A stretch of 64,000 bases of DNA from Minwuia thermotolerans (GTDB taxonomy: Bacteria > Pseudomonadota > Alphaproteobacteria > Minwuiales > Minwuiaceae). The notes beneath the pieces are model-generated. The model was not told where the DNA came from. It did no database searches and saw only the letters and a list, made by a program, of their open reading frames with translations. Position 1 is the first letter of the stretch; every line of letters begins with the position of its first letter. The stretch covers positions 1 through 64,000 of the forward strand of contig BQJF01000009.1 in NCBI GenBank assembly GCA_021604565.1, in the 5' to 3' direction. Position numbers and translations under genes: made by a program. This document shows, piece after piece, positions 1 to 9,404 of the stretch.

Positions 1-11
1 CACCGGGCAAG

Positions 12-41
12 AAAAAAGGCGCCGCCCCTTCGGGCAGCGCC
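12..41 (-). terminator. Intrinsic terminator of the rplM-rpsI operon
   Basis: Read on the minus strand, about 45 bases after the rpsI stop, there is a 10-bp GC-rich stem (GGCGCTGCCC pairing with GGGCGGCGCC, one G-U pair) with a GAAG tetraloop, followed at once by six T residues. This is a textbook Rho-independent terminator and closes the ribosomal-protein operon. Confidence 0.9.
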
Positions 42-85
42 TTTCGTCGTTCTGCAATCCAGTGGCGCAGGAGCGCCGTCGCGGA

Positions 86-577
86 TCAGCGCTTGGAGAA
101 CTGGAAGCTCCGGCGGGCCTTGGCCTTGCCGTACTTCTTGCGTTCCACCACGCGGCTGTCGCGGGTCAGGAAACCGCCCTTCTTCAGAACAGGGCGCAGG
201 CCCGGCTCGTAGTAGGTCAGTGCCTTGGAAATGCCGTGACGCACGGCACCAGCCTGGCCGGACAGGCCGCCACCGGTGACTGTCGCAAAGACGTCGAACT
301 GGTTGTCGCGGTTGGCGACATGGAACGGCTGGGCCACGATCTGGCGCAGCACGGGACGGGCGAAGTACACGTCGAGTTCGCGGCCATTGACCGAGAAACG
401 ACCCGAGCCCGGCTTGATCCAGACACGGGCAATGGCGTTCTTGCGCTTGCCTGTGGCGTAGGAACGGCCGAGGGCGTCGATCTGCGGTTCGACAGGCGCC
501 TGCACCTCTTCGGGAGCGACACCCATGGCATCGCCCAGATCGGAAAGATCGCCGACTGTGTTCTGTTCTTCAGACAT
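86..577 (-). CDS. rpsI: 30S ribosomal protein S9
   Basis: S9 (uS9) is a small-subunit protein whose basic C-terminal tail reaches the P-site tRNA. The 163-residue product has the S9 core from about residue 38 ([14 protein letters not shown]) and the diagnostic basic tail ending in FSKR. The first 35 or so residues are an acidic N-terminal extension, as is usual for alphaproteobacterial S9. It starts 8 bases after the rplM stop, the universal rplM-rpsI order, and a strong intrinsic terminator follows. It is surely co-transcribed with rplM from the promoter upstream of that gene. Confidence 0.98.
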   Translation of the reverse strand: MSEEQNTVGDLSDLGDAMGVAPEEVQAPVEPQIDALGRSYATGKRKNAIARVWIKPGSGRFSVNGRELDVYFARPVLRQIVAQPFHVANRDNQFDVFATVTGGGLSGQAGAVRHGISKALTYYEPGLRPVLKKGGFLTRDSRVVERKKYGKAKARRSFQFSKR

Positions 578-585
578 GACGCGAA

Positions 586-1044
586 CTACCTCGTATTCTT
601 GCTGTTGAGCGCCTTGAGGTCGATGACCTCAGGCTGGGCGCCGGCATGGGGATGCTCGGCACCGGCATAGACGCGCAGGTTCTTGAACTGCTGGCGGCCC
701 AGCGGACCCTTCGGGATCATCCGCTCGACGGCCTTCTGCACCACCCGCTCCGGAAACTTGCCTTCCAGGATCTCGCGCGCGGTCCGCTGCTTGATGCCGC
801 CCGGATAGCCGGTGTGCCAGTAGTAGATCTTGTCCTGCTTCTTGTGGCCGGTCATGGCGATCTTGTCGGCGTTGATGACGATGACATAGTCGCCATCATC
901 CATGTGCGGGGTGAAGCCGGGCTTGTGCTTGCCACGCAGCCGGTTGGCGACGAAGGCCGCCAGACGGCCCAGAACCACACCCTCGGCGTCGATCAGAATC
1001 CACTTCTTCTCGATATCTGCCGGTGTGGCGGAATAGGTTTTCAT
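586..1044 (-). CDS. rplM: 50S ribosomal protein L13
   Basis: L13 (uL13) is an early-assembly 23S rRNA-binding protein. The ATG at 1044 gives 152 residues beginning [15 protein letters not shown], the normal alphaproteobacterial L13 start and length. The reading frame stays open for 42 more codons upstream, but those codons do not look like L13 and overlap the promoter. Conserved blocks [23 protein letters not shown] and [10 protein letters not shown] are present. It is the first gene of the rplM-rpsI operon. Its leader of roughly 60 nt contains a short ACCGG/CCGGT hairpin that might take part in autoregulation, but this is only inference. Confidence 0.98.
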   Translation of the reverse strand: MKTYSATPADIEKKWILIDAEGVVLGRLAAFVANRLRGKHKPGFTPHMDDGDYVIVINADKIAMTGHKKQDKIYYWHTGYPGGIKQRTAREILEGKFPERVVQKAVERMIPKGPLGRQQFKNLRVYAGAEHPHAGAQPEVIDLKALNSKNTR

Positions 1045-1111
1045 GATTGCTTGCCTCTCGCAGGTAGACCGGGCGAACCGGTTCCTGATGAAACGTGTCT
1101 CGGAAGAGGCG

Positions 1112-1140
1112 CTTCTAGTGAGCGTATCTGGACACGTCAA
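1112..1140 (-). promoter_or_regulatory. Sigma70-type promoter of rplM-rpsI
   Basis: On the minus strand a TTGACG -35 box and a TAGAAG -10 box are separated by exactly 17 bases. The predicted transcription start lies about 60 bases before the rplM ATG. The position fits the only plausible promoter for the operon, because the gene upstream on the same strand ends at 1224. It is seen by eye and not tested. Confidence 0.6.
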
Positions 1141-1223
1141 GTGAAAAAACTGCTTTGCAAACAATGGCATCCGTATGCGGTATTATTTGCACACGCTTGT
1201 TTTCCTGTGCCGGAACAAGGAGA

Positions 1224-1901
1224 TCAGGCGATACGTATCAGGCGCGCATCATCGATTGGCTGACCAAGTTGGCTCGCCGCATCATTGGCGCGAAGGCGGT
1301 GATCGGGGTCATCAAGGTTCAGACGCACGAATTCCGCCAGTGTCGCGGCAAAGCCGAAGCTGTCCATGACATGCTGCTGCGCCTGCGTCTGTGACACCTG
1401 GGCCATGGGCAGCAGCCTGCCATCCGGAGCAAGTGCGCCGTGCAGGCTGATGTAGGCGTGCAGCGGGGCCTGCGGGTGATCGCCCGCTGCCGTGAATTCG
1501 AAACCTTCCAGCGCGCAATAGGCATAGCCGGTGCCGAGTGACTCGGTCTGATGCATGATCTGCAGTTGTGCATCGGTCAGCCAGGTCACATGGACCCCGG
1601 CCCGGGCACCCGGGACCACCGCGAGTGTGGCGGGTACCGAACCGTACCCGGTCACCCGTGCCGCAAAGACGGGCACAAGGTCGTGGATGGTTCCATAGGT
1701 CACGGGTACTTCCGCAGCGTCCCCGAACTTCTGCTGCAGCCGGTCCGGTGATCCGTTGGAGCCGGAGGCGACGACCGCGTGCAGGCCCGCAGGGTCGAAG
1801 GGCTCCGGCGGATGCAGGCCGCCATTGCGAAACCGGTAGGCCCGATGCGGCGGGTCGAAGGGATAGCGAAGGGCGTGGGCGATGCGGTCTGCTGGTGTCA
1901 C
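1224..1901 (-). CDS. Conserved hypothetical protein downstream of nadK
   Basis: I do not recognise this 225-residue protein with confidence. It has no signal peptide or membrane segment. The motif ASGSNGSPDRLQ near residue 46 recalls the glycine/serine-rich substrate loop of gamma-glutamylcyclotransferase-like folds (YGSN...SP), but the match is weak and I do not claim the function. It starts with GTG, 5 bases after the nadK stop, so it is probably translated from the nadK transcript. No alternative ATG exists near the N terminus. It is followed by the rplM promoter region. Confidence 0.8.
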   Translation of the reverse strand: MTPADRIAHALRYPFDPPHRAYRFRNGGLHPPEPFDPAGLHAVVASGSNGSPDRLQQKFGDAAEVPVTYGTIHDLVPVFAARVTGYGSVPATLAVVPGARAGVHVTWLTDAQLQIMHQTESLGTGYAYCALEGFEFTAAGDHPQAPLHAYISLHGALAPDGRLLPMAQVSQTQAQQHVMDSFGFAATLAEFVRLNLDDPDHRLRANDAASQLGQPIDDARLIRIA

Positions 1902-1906
1902 GGGTT

Positions 1907-2674
1907 TCAGGGGACGAACTGCTCGTTCAGAATGCGTTCTTCCAGACTGTGCTCCGGATCGAAGAGCAGGCGCATGGTCACGTCCAGCGCTTCGCTCACA
2001 TGCACCTCGCTCACGTTGCGCACCTCGAAGGTGTCGGCCACGGCACTGACGGGGCGCTTGTATTCCTCCCGCACATGGAAGGTTACCTGCGCACCACGCG
2101 GCAGCAGGGCACCACGCCAGCGGCGCGGACGGAAGGCGCTGATCGGGGTCATGGCCAGAACCCCGGCGGTCAGCGGCAGGATCGGGCCGTGGGCGGAAAG
2201 GTTGTAGGCCGTGCTGCCGGCCGGGGTGGACAGCAGGACACCGTCGCAGATCAGTTCCTCCATCCGGACGCGGCCATCGATCTCGATGCGGATCTTCGCT
2301 GCCTGTCGGGTCTGGCGCAGCAGCGAGACCTCGTTGATGGCGAGTGTTTCCTGCCGCCCCCCGGACTCCGGGATCGCGACCATGCGCAGCGGGTGAATCT
2401 GGGCCATCGTCGCCCCGTCGAGGCGTTCCAGCAGGTCATCTTCGGAATACTGGTTCATCAGGAACCCGATGGTGCCCCGGTTCATGCCGTAGATCGGAAT
2501 GTCGCGATGCATGAAGTTGTGCATGGCCTGCAGCATGAATCCGTCACCACCCAGAGCGACGACCACATCCGCCTCATCGACCGGCGTGTTGCCGTAGCGT
2601 TTGGTCAGCTCCTCGATGGCCGACTCCGCTCCGGGAGTGCGTGCGGATGTGAACGCGATACGCTGGAATGACAT
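1907..2674 (-). CDS. nadK: NAD kinase
   Basis: ATP-dependent phosphorylation of NAD to NADP in the cytosol. The 255-residue product has all signature blocks: [11 protein letters not shown] (ATP-binding GGDG near residues 45-48), [18 protein letters not shown], and the glycine/serine-rich [15 protein letters not shown] that binds NAD. The ATG at 2674 ([11 protein letters not shown]) is the standard start. The open frame continues upstream as a low-complexity HR-rich stretch that is not protein-like. It is shorter than the E. coli enzyme (292 aa) but typical of alphaproteobacteria. It heads a two-gene minus-strand unit and is divergent from the gene at 2863. The transhydrogenase genes 3.5 kb away serve the same NADP(H) pool. 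Confidence 0.96.
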   Translation of the reverse strand: MSFQRIAFTSARTPGAESAIEELTKRYGNTPVDEADVVVALGGDGFMLQAMHNFMHRDIPIYGMNRGTIGFLMNQYSEDDLLERLDGATMAQIHPLRMVAIPESGGRQETLAINEVSLLRQTRQAAKIRIEIDGRVRMEELICDGVLLSTPAGSTAYNLSAHGPILPLTAGVLAMTPISAFRPRRWRGALLPRGAQVTFHVREEYKRPVSAVADTFEVRNVSEVHVSEALDVTMRLLFDPEHSLEERILNEQFVP

Positions 2675-2862
2675 GCGGTGTCCCCTCAAACCCCGAACCC
2701 GACGCCTGCGCGCCGGGTGGCGGGAGTATAACGAGCGTTCGGCGACGTGCCAGTGACGGTGACCATGGCGGTGCCAGAGCGGGTGTCGGCGGACAGTGGT
2801 CGCGACGGAGACCGTGATCACGACCGCTTGCACAAGGTGCGAGGGCAGGTGATCATCAGTGC

Positions 2863-3345
2863 ATGAGAGTCGCTCGAAACCTTCTGCTACTGATCCTGCT
2901 GCCGATACTGGTTGCGGGGGCAGCCCATGCCGCCGATGACCGGCACGAGGGATATTACTATCCCGGCCCGGTGACGTCGGAGCGCTATGTCGGACGCGCC
3001 GATCAGGTCGCCAACGCCGACCGTGGGCAGCGCCTCGGTTTCATCACGGGGTTGACGGGGGAGCAGCTCGCCCGTCCCTACTGGCCCACGTTCGTCATCT
3101 TCGCCAAGGGGGCGGAGGCGGAGAAGATGATCATCGTGGCCACGGGGGATTCAGGTTTCAGGACCATCTATCAGGCCAGGGCATTGTTGGCCCAGTTGAC
3201 CGCGACGGCGCGGGGCACGCCGCTGTTCAGGGAACTGAAGGTGGAGGATCTGTTCACCTTCTTCGATCTCGCGAAGATGCTGGGCTTTAACCAGATTGTC
3301 ATCTCGGATGGTGAATCGTTCTCCCACAAGGTGAGCATCGAATAG
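2863..3345 (+). CDS. Conserved exported hypothetical protein
   Basis: A 160-residue protein with a clear signal peptide (basic MRVARN, hydrophobic [13 protein letters not shown], cleavage near AHA-AD at residue 23). The mature part has a conserved pattern ([26 protein letters not shown]-like, [21 protein letters not shown], [14 protein letters not shown]) that I associate with a widespread alphaproteobacterial family. Members are sometimes mislabelled as molybdopterin-guanine dinucleotide synthesis proteins; nothing here supports that activity. It lies just upstream of the CHASE2 cyclase in the same direction with a 75-base gap, so co-transcription is possible. Function unknown, probably periplasmic. 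Confidence 0.85.
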   Translation: MRVARNLLLLILLPILVAGAAHAADDRHEGYYYPGPVTSERYVGRADQVANADRGQRLGFITGLTGEQLARPYWPTFVIFAKGAEAEKMIIVATGDSGFRTIYQARALLAQLTATARGTPLFRELKVEDLFTFFDLAKMLGFNQIVISDGESFSHKVSIE

Positions 3346-3420
3346 AATTCGCAAGGACTGTCAGGCTTCGTCGCGTCGCATTTGCCTGATACCAATCGCC
3401 TGACAGGGGGGCGACGGGAC

Positions 3421-5697
3421 ATGATGAGAAGACTCGGGAAATTCTTCGGACAGCGCTGGCTGGCGTTTCTGGTGCTCGCCGGGCTGATCTGGGTGCGGGT
3501 CGAGGATCCCAACATCTCCCGTTTCGTGCGCGAGAATGTCTGGTTCGACCAGTTCCAGCGCTTTGACGAATATGTCCCGCCCGCCCGGCATACCGCCATC
3601 GTCGACATCGACGAGAAGAGCCTTGCCGAGGTCGGCCAGTGGCCCTGGTCACGCTATCAGATCGCGGTGATGATCCAGGTGCTCAGCCAGCTTGGCGCCA
3701 AGGGCATCGCCTTCGACGTCACCTTCCCGGAGGCGGATCGGCTCTCGCCGACCGTCTACAGCGAACAGAATGCCCAGTTGCCGCCGGAAATTGCCGCGGC
3801 GCTGAAGCAGTTGCCGAACACCGATGAGCAGCTTGCCAGTGTGCTGCGCCAGAGTGTCACCGTGCTTGGCGGCACGACCACCTTCGTGAAGACGGAGGGC
3901 AAGGACAGGAAGCTGCCGAAGGGTGTACGCATTCTGGAGGAGAATGGGCCGGGCAAGACCTGGTTGCCCCTGTATCCCGAACTGATCGAGAACAATCCGA
4001 CCCTGCAGGGGGCAGCGCCCGGTTTCGGCATCTTCAACACCGACCCCAGTTCGGATGGCGTTGTCCGTCGGGTTCCGTCGCTGACCCGCGTCGGGCCACC
4101 GAACGATCCAAAGAACCAGGAAGTCTATGTCAGCCTGGGGATCGAGGTGATCCGCCTCGTGCACGGCTCCAAGGGCATCATCATCTCCAAGGCCAACCAG
4201 GCCTCCGGCATTGCCTCGATCCGGATGCGCTCGAAACTGCGTGAAGACAAGAAACTGGTGATCCCCACCAACGAGAACGGGATCATCTGGCCCCGGTTCC
4301 AGGCCCATAATCCGGACATCTATGTCTCGGCCTCCGATATCGTGAAGATCGACCCGACCAACCAGGAGAAGATCCAGGAGCTGTTCGGCAAGATCAAGGG
4401 CAAGTACGTGCTGGTCGGCACCTCGGCCGAGGGGCTGAAGGATATTCGGGCAACGCCGCTCGACAGCGCGATTCCCGGGGTCGAGGTCCATTCCAACATC
4501 ATCGACATGATCGAGAACGAGGCCCATCTGATCCGGCCTTCCGTTTCCAGTGCGATCGAGCTCGCGATCATCCTGGTGGCCGGCATCATCCTGATCTCTC
4601 TGGTGCCCTATCTCTCGGCAGTCACGACCATCGCCTTCTTCGTGCCTTTCAGCCTGCTGTTGCTGGGGGGAAGCTGGTACCTGTTCGCCTATCAGTCCAT
4701 TCTGGTCGATGGGCTGTCCCCGGTGGTGGCGCTGTTCATCCTGTTCGTGCTGCTGGTCTATCAGAAGTTCGCCCGCGAGCAGGCGCAGAAGAAGCAGGTG
4801 CGTGGTGCCTTCAGCCAGTACCTGTCTCCGGCACTGGTGGAACAACTGGCGGAGGATCCCGACCGGCTGGTGCTGGGCGGTGAGACCAAGAACATGACGT
4901 TCCTGTTCTGCGACATTCGTGGCTTCACGCCGATTTCGGAGAGTTTCAAGGGCGATCCGCAGGGCCTGACCAAGCTGATCAACAAGTTCCTTACGCCCAT
5001 GACCGACATCATCATGGCCAACCACGGCACCATCGACAAGTACATGGGCGACTGCATCATGGCGTTCTGGAATGCGCCGTTGAGCGATGAGGAGCATCCG
5101 CGCCACGCCTGTGAGTCCGCCCTGATGATGCAGGAAGACCTGATCAAGGTGAACGAGCAACTGAAGATCGAGGCGGAGGAGGAGGGGCGTCCCTTCATCC
5201 CGATCCGCATCGGTATCGGCCTGAACACCGGCGAATGCGTTGTCGGCAACATGGGCTCTCAACAGCGCTTCGACTACTCGGTGCTGGGTGATGCGGTGAA
5301 TCTGGGCGCCCGGCTTGAAGGCCAGTCGAAATCCTATGGTGTCACCAACATCATCGGCGAGATCACGGCGGAGGCCGTGCCTGACTACGCGATCCTGGAA
5401 CTCGACCTGATCGCGGTGAAGGGCAAGGACGAGGCCGTGCGCATCTTCACCATGATGGGTGGCCCGGATGAGGCGCAGAAGCCGGAATACCAGGCACTGC
5501 GGGACGAGACCGAGGCCATGCTGGCCACCTACAAGGGCATGAAGTTCGAGGAAAGCTGGGCGCACATGGAGAAATGTCGCGCGATGCGTCCCGACATGGA
5601 CGTGCTCTGGGACCTCTATCAGGAGCGTCTGGAGGAATATCGCGAGAATCCGCCGCCTGCCGACTGGGACGGCGTGTTCCGCGCGACCAGCAAGTAG
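3421..5697 (+). CDS. CHASE2-domain adenylate/guanylate cyclase
   Basis: A membrane-bound class III nucleotide cyclase of 758 residues. Order of parts: one N-terminal membrane helix (about 11-28), a periplasmic CHASE2 sensor domain (about 45-360, including IVDIDEKSLAEVGQWPWSR and GIAFDVTFPEADR), three closely spaced helices (about 377-450), then the catalytic domain (about 485-660). The catalytic domain shows the two metal-binding aspartates, D498 in FLFCDIRGFTP and D544 in KYMGDCIMAFW, and the conserved VLGDAVNLGARLEG segment with the transition-state Asn and Arg. I chose the ATG at 3421 (MMRRLGKFFG) after a G-rich stretch; an in-frame TTG lies 13 codons upstream. The ligand and the cAMP target are not encoded nearby. 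Confidence 0.93.
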   Translation: MMRRLGKFFGQRWLAFLVLAGLIWVRVEDPNISRFVRENVWFDQFQRFDEYVPPARHTAIVDIDEKSLAEVGQWPWSRYQIAVMIQVLSQLGAKGIAFDVTFPEADRLSPTVYSEQNAQLPPEIAAALKQLPNTDEQLASVLRQSVTVLGGTTTFVKTEGKDRKLPKGVRILEENGPGKTWLPLYPELIENNPTLQGAAPGFGIFNTDPSSDGVVRRVPSLTRVGPPNDPKNQEVYVSLGIEVIRLVHGSKGIIISKANQASGIASIRMRSKLREDKKLVIPTNENGIIWPRFQAHNPDIYVSASDIVKIDPTNQEKIQELFGKIKGKYVLVGTSAEGLKDIRATPLDSAIPGVEVHSNIIDMIENEAHLIRPSVSSAIELAIILVAGIILISLVPYLSAVTTIAFFVPFSLLLLGGSWYLFAYQSILVDGLSPVVALFILFVLLVYQKFAREQAQKKQVRGAFSQYLSPALVEQLAEDPDRLVLGGETKNMTFLFCDIRGFTPISESFKGDPQGLTKLINKFLTPMTDIIMANHGTIDKYMGDCIMAFWNAPLSDEEHPRHACESALMMQEDLIKVNEQLKIEAEEEGRPFIPIRIGIGLNTGECVVGNMGSQQRFDYSVLGDAVNLGARLEGQSKSYGVTNIIGEITAEAVPDYAILELDLIAVKGKDEAVRIFTMMGGPDEAQKPEYQALRDETEAMLATYKGMKFEESWAHMEKCRAMRPDMDVLWDLYQERLEEYRENPPPADWDGVFRATSK

Positions 5698-5879
5698 GCC
5701 GCCGCTCCGCGACACCGGATGCGTCGCAAGGTGCGCTGATTTTGCCGCAGTGGGGTGATTGCCGCCGTCTCGCGACTTCTCTATGTTGCGGGCCGCGTCA
5801 CGGGACGCAGGATTATGAATCGCTACGATGCCGATAGCGGCGCAGTCGGGCGAAGGTCACTGTTTCAAGGGGGCAGGCG

Positions 5880-6008
5880 ATGCACGAACCGGGTTCCATG
5901 GATATCAGCCAGCACAAGGGCATGTATGGCGCGTTTGTCACGCTGACCAAGGTGACGATCATTGGCTGCATCATCCTGCTGGCCGGAATGGCCGTATTCC
6001 TGGTCTGA
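5880..6008 (+). CDS. Small aa3-type cytochrome c oxidase subunit IV-like protein
   Basis: A 42-codon gene. The product begins MHEPGSMDISQHKGMYGAF and ends in one hydrophobic helix (TIIGCIILLAGMAVFLV). The GSMDI...F.GF pattern followed by a single C-terminal helix is the signature of the bacterial aa3 oxidase subunit IV family (PF07835). An AAGGGGGCAGG ribosome-binding region precedes the ATG. In many alphaproteobacteria a gene of this family sits just upstream of pntAA, exactly as here (101 bases), far from the main oxidase genes. The product is an inner-membrane accessory peptide of cytochrome aa3 oxidase; its own role is poorly defined. Confidence 0.82.
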   Translation: MHEPGSMDISQHKGMYGAFVTLTKVTIIGCIILLAGMAVFLV

Positions 6009-6109
6009 TCGCGAATGCGTGTCCGGTGGTTGCCTGACACGGGACGATGACGGCTCAGCCATGAAGGCCGTGCCGGACACTGCCACAGACGGACAGGGCG
6101 TCGAACAGC

Positions 6110-7258
6110 ATGAAAATCGGTATCCCGAAGGAACGCCGCCCGTTGGAGCGGCGCGTTGCCGTTTCACCTGAGACGGCGAAGAAATTCACCGGCCTTGGTG
6201 CCACGGTCGTCGTCGAGTCGGGGGCGGGCGAGGCCTGTGGCCTGACGGACGACCTGTTCCGGGCGGCGGGTGCGGAAATCGCGAGCGATGCCGCTGCCGC
6301 GGTGGGTGACGCGGATCTGGTGCTGAAGGTACGTCGACCGTTGACGGAGGCGGAAGGCGGACCGGACGAGGCGGCGATGCTGAAGTCCGGCGCCGTGCTG
6401 GTTGCCGGGATGGAGGCACTGCAGAACGCCGCGCAGGTTGGCGACTATGCGTCGAAGGGCATCGTGGCCTTTGCCATGGAACTGATGCCGCGCATCACCC
6501 GTGCCCAGTCGATGGATATCCTGTCATCGCAGTCCAACCTGGCAGGCTACAAGGCCGTGCTGGACGCGAACGAGCATTTTCCCCGTGCCATGCCGATGAT
6601 GATGACGGCAGCGGGCACTGTTGCCCCGGCCCGCGTGTTCGTGTTTGGGGCCGGCGTTGCCGGTCTGCAGGCGATCGCGACGGCAAAGCGGCTTGGTGCT
6701 GTTGTCTCCGCCACGGACGTGCGTCCGGCGACACGGGAACAGGTGATGAGCCTGGGCGGCAAGTTCGTGGCCCCGGATATCGAGGAGTCGGGCGACGGCG
6801 AGGGCGGCTATGCGAAGGAAATGTCCGACGCCTACAAGGCCAAGCAGGCAGAGATGATCGCCGAGGCACTGAAGAAGACCGATATCGCCATCACCACCGC
6901 CCTTATTCCCGGCCGCAAGGCCCCCATACTGATCACGGCGGAGCATGTGAAATCCATGCGCCCCGGTTCGGTCATCGTGGATCTGGCGGCGGAGATGGGT
7001 GGCAACTGTGAACTGACGACGCCGGGCGAGGTCACGGTCGAGCACGGCGTGACCATCGTCGCCCATCTGAATACGGCGAGCCGTATCGCAGCCGACGCGT
7101 CACTGCTGTTCGCCAAGAACCTGTGGAACTTCCTTTCGCCGCACATCGACAAGGAATCCGGTGAGCTGAAGATCGACTGGGAAGATGAAACCGTCACCGG
7201 CACGCTGCTGACGCGCGATGGTCAGGTGGTTCATGCGCAACTGAAGGGTGAGGGCTGA
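6110..7258 (+). CDS. pntAA: NAD(P) transhydrogenase subunit alpha, part 1 (NAD-binding)
   Basis: Soluble domain I of the proton-translocating transhydrogenase, which uses the proton gradient to reduce NADP with NADH. The 382-residue product starts [20 protein letters not shown], the alanine-dehydrogenase-like N terminus. It contains the NAD Rossmann segment [21 protein letters not shown] at about residues 170-190 and the [16 protein letters not shown] loop region typical of PntAA. Its length matches Rhodospirillum-type split subunits. It is followed by pntAB after 2 bases and pntB after 12 more, one operon. Confidence 0.97.
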   Translation: MKIGIPKERRPLERRVAVSPETAKKFTGLGATVVVESGAGEACGLTDDLFRAAGAEIASDAAAAVGDADLVLKVRRPLTEAEGGPDEAAMLKSGAVLVAGMEALQNAAQVGDYASKGIVAFAMELMPRITRAQSMDILSSQSNLAGYKAVLDANEHFPRAMPMMMTAAGTVAPARVFVFGAGVAGLQAIATAKRLGAVVSATDVRPATREQVMSLGGKFVAPDIEESGDGEGGYAKEMSDAYKAKQAEMIAEALKKTDIAITTALIPGRKAPILITAEHVKSMRPGSVIVDLAAEMGGNCELTTPGEVTVEHGVTIVAHLNTASRIAADASLLFAKNLWNFLSPHIDKESGELKIDWEDETVTGTLLTRDGQVVHAQLKGEG

Positions 7259-7260
7259 TC

Positions 7261-7566
7261 ATGGAAGCCGTTGATCCGTTTGTATTCCGTCTGGCGATCT
7301 TCGTGCTGGCGATCTTTGTCGGCTACTACGTGGTTTGGTCGGTGACACCCGCGCTGCATACCCCGCTGATGTCCGTAACCAATGCGATCAGCTCGGTCAT
7401 TGTCGTTGGCGCCCTGCTGGCCGTCGGGCCGGACGTTGGCGGCGACGGCTCGACCCTTGCGAAGGTCATGGGCTTCTTCGCGGTCATTCTGGCGTCGGTG
7501 AATATCTTTGGCGGCTTCGTCGTCACCCAGCGGATGCTGGGCATGTACAAAAAGAAGAAGAAGTAG
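7261..7566 (+). CDS. pntAB: NAD(P) transhydrogenase subunit alpha, part 2 (membrane)
   Basis: The short membrane part of domain II. The product has 101 residues with three predicted helices ([50 protein letters not shown]) and a basic KKKKK C terminus. It contains the family motif [16 protein letters not shown]. The existence of a separate pntAB marks the three-subunit form seen in Rhodospirillum rubrum, in contrast to the fused PntA of E. coli. It lies between pntAA and pntB. Confidence 0.97.
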   Translation: MEAVDPFVFRLAIFVLAIFVGYYVVWSVTPALHTPLMSVTNAISSVIVVGALLAVGPDVGGDGSTLAKVMGFFAVILASVNIFGGFVVTQRMLGMYKKKKK

Positions 7567-7578
7567 GAGCAACCGGGC

Positions 7579-8970
7579 ATGTCGGCCAACCTGACCGCAA
7601 TCGCCTATCTGGTTTCGGGCATCCTCTTCATCATGGCGCTGAGGGGGCTGTCGTCGCCCGTGTCCAGCCGTCGTGGCAATGTCCTCGGCATGATCGGCAT
7701 GACCATTGCCGTGCTGACCACCATCGTCAGCCCTGCCGTGACGAACTATGTCTGGATCATCGTCGCGCTGATCATCGGCGGTACGATCGGCACCGTCATC
7801 GCGCGCCGCATCCCGATGACGGCCATGCCGCAGCTTGTTGCCGCGTTCCACAGCCTGGTCGGTCTTGCCGCCGTGCTGGTGGCCGCCGCCGCGTTCTACA
7901 ATCCCGAGCCCTATGGCATCCTGAACGCCGCCGGCGAACTGAAGATCGGCAGCCGGATCGAGATGGCGCTGGGCGTGGTCATCGGTGCCATCACCTTCTC
8001 CGGCTCCATCATCGCCTTTGCCAAGCTGCAGGAGCTGATGACCGGCAATCCGATCACCTTCCCCGGCCAGCATCCGCTGAATGCGCTGATCGGCCTGGTG
8101 ATCGTCGTCGCCATCGTGCTGTTCACCATCGACGTCGATCCGACCTGGTTCTGGGTCATGACGATCCTGGCGCTGGTGATCGGTTTCCTGCTGATCATTC
8201 CCATCGGTGGCGCGGACATGCCCGTCGTCGTGTCGATGCTGAACAGCTATTCCGGCTGGGCAGCGGCAGGTATCGGTTTCACGCTGGAAAACACGGCCCT
8301 GATCATTGTCGGTGCGCTGGTCGGTTCCTCCGGCGCGATCCTCAGCTACATCATGTGCAAGGGCATGAACCGGTCGTTCTTCAACGTCATCCTTGGTGGC
8401 TTCGGTGGCGATTCCGCCGCCTCCGCCGCGACCCGCAGTGACAAGCCGGTCAAGGCCGGGTCCGCCGACGATGCCGCGTTCATCATGAAGAACGCCGGCA
8501 AGGTCGTGATCGTGCCCGGCTATGGCATGGCGGTGGCGCAGGCTCAGCATGCGCTGCGCGAGATGGCCGACAAGCTGAAGGAAGAGGGGGTGGAGGTCGT
8601 CTACGCCATTCATCCGGTCGCCGGTCGCATGCCGGGGCACATGAACGTGCTGCTGGCCGAGGCCAATGTGCCCTATGACGAGGTCTTCGAGCTGGAGGAG
8701 GTGAATTCGTCCTTCCAGACTGCCGACGTGGCCTTTGTCATCGGCGCCAACGATGTCACCAACCCGGCGGCGCGCGATGATCCGCAGAGCTCGATCTACG
8801 GCATGCCCATTCTGGACGTGGACAAGGCCAAGACGGTGCTGTTCGTGAAACGCTCCCTCAGCCCCGGATACGCCGGTATCGACAACGAGCTGTTCTATGC
8901 CGACAACACCATGATGCTGTTCGCGGATGCCAAGGGCTGCTGCGAGGAGATCGTGCGCGCCATCGACTGA
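7579..8970 (+). CDS. pntB: NAD(P) transhydrogenase subunit beta
   Basis: Membrane part of the proton channel plus NADP-binding domain III. The 463-residue product has about nine hydrophobic helices in the first 270 residues, then the domain III segment with VIVPGYGMAVAQAQHAL, HPVAGRMPGHMNVLLAEA, IGANDVTNPAARDDPQS and KRSLSPGYAGIDN, all diagnostic for NADP(H) binding. The length is that of the usual family member. It is the last gene of the pnt operon and ends 44 bases before a convergent VOC gene. Confidence 0.98.
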   Translation: MSANLTAIAYLVSGILFIMALRGLSSPVSSRRGNVLGMIGMTIAVLTTIVSPAVTNYVWIIVALIIGGTIGTVIARRIPMTAMPQLVAAFHSLVGLAAVLVAAAAFYNPEPYGILNAAGELKIGSRIEMALGVVIGAITFSGSIIAFAKLQELMTGNPITFPGQHPLNALIGLVIVVAIVLFTIDVDPTWFWVMTILALVIGFLLIIPIGGADMPVVVSMLNSYSGWAAAGIGFTLENTALIIVGALVGSSGAILSYIMCKGMNRSFFNVILGGFGGDSAASAATRSDKPVKAGSADDAAFIMKNAGKVVIVPGYGMAVAQAQHALREMADKLKEEGVEVVYAIHPVAGRMPGHMNVLLAEANVPYDEVFELEEVNSSFQTADVAFVIGANDVTNPAARDDPQSSIYGMPILDVDKAKTVLFVKRSLSPGYAGIDNELFYADNTMMLFADAKGCCEEIVRAID

Positions 8971-9014
8971 CGACGGTTGCGCCTGTTTCTGGTGCCAGGG
9001 TGTCCGGAGACGTG

Positions 9015-9404
9015 TCAGGGCGCGCTGTTCTTCAGCACGACGCGATAGCCGTCCGCGTCCTCGAAGGTTACGCCGTTCGCGCGCCAGTAGGGATTGTGGG
9101 GCTCCATGGGATCGAACCCGTGCGCCCGCATCCGTGCAACCGCCGCTTCCCACTCGGCCCTGTCCTCCAGATAGAAGACCAGCAGGTTTTCCGCCGTCGC
9201 GGCACGTCCGGCGCTGAAGCCATGCTTGCGCGTGAAGGCGAAGTGATAGTCCGCGCCCGGCACACCGACGATCAGCCCGTCGAAACCTTCGTGGTCCTCG
9301 AAGCTGCAAATGACCGGGAACTGCAGGGCATCGACATAGAAGCGTCGCAGGGGCGCAAGGTCGTCGGTCGGGCGCACGACGCGCAGGACCGTGCCGCTGC
9401 GCAT
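9015..9404 (-). CDS. VOC (glyoxalase/bleomycin-resistance) superfamily protein
   Basis: A 129-residue single-module vicinal-oxygen-chelate protein: VLRVVRPTDDLAPLRRFYVD at the start, VVLKNS near the C terminus, with the beta-alpha-beta-beta-beta repeat pattern (FYLEDRAEWEAAVARMRAHG, then GVTFEDADGYRVV). Substrate and metal are unknown; the usual HXE metal ligands are not obvious, so it may be a non-enzymatic binder or use another site. Its ATG overlaps the TGA of the DUF2834 gene in an A/TGA junction, so the two are translationally coupled at the end of an operon that begins with the MFS gene at 11683. Confidence 0.8.
   Translation of the reverse strand: MRSGTVLRVVRPTDDLAPLRRFYVDALQFPVICSFEDHEGFDGLIVGVPGADYHFAFTRKHGFSAGRAATAENLLVFYLEDRAEWEAAVARMRAHGFDPMEPHNPYWRANGVTFEDADGYRVVLKNSAP

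Noticed and set aside
3649..5715. 688-codon open frame antisense to the CHASE2 cyclase gene
   Set aside because: It is a codon-bias shadow: its composition is rich in His, Arg, Gln and Asp with no domain or membrane segment, and the plus-strand cyclase has clear motifs throughout.
7231..9309. 692-codon minus-strand open frame covering pntAB, pntB and part of the VOC region
   Set aside because: Same antisense artefact, as GC-rich third positions suppress stops; the translated product is low-complexity Asp/His/Arg-rich sequence.
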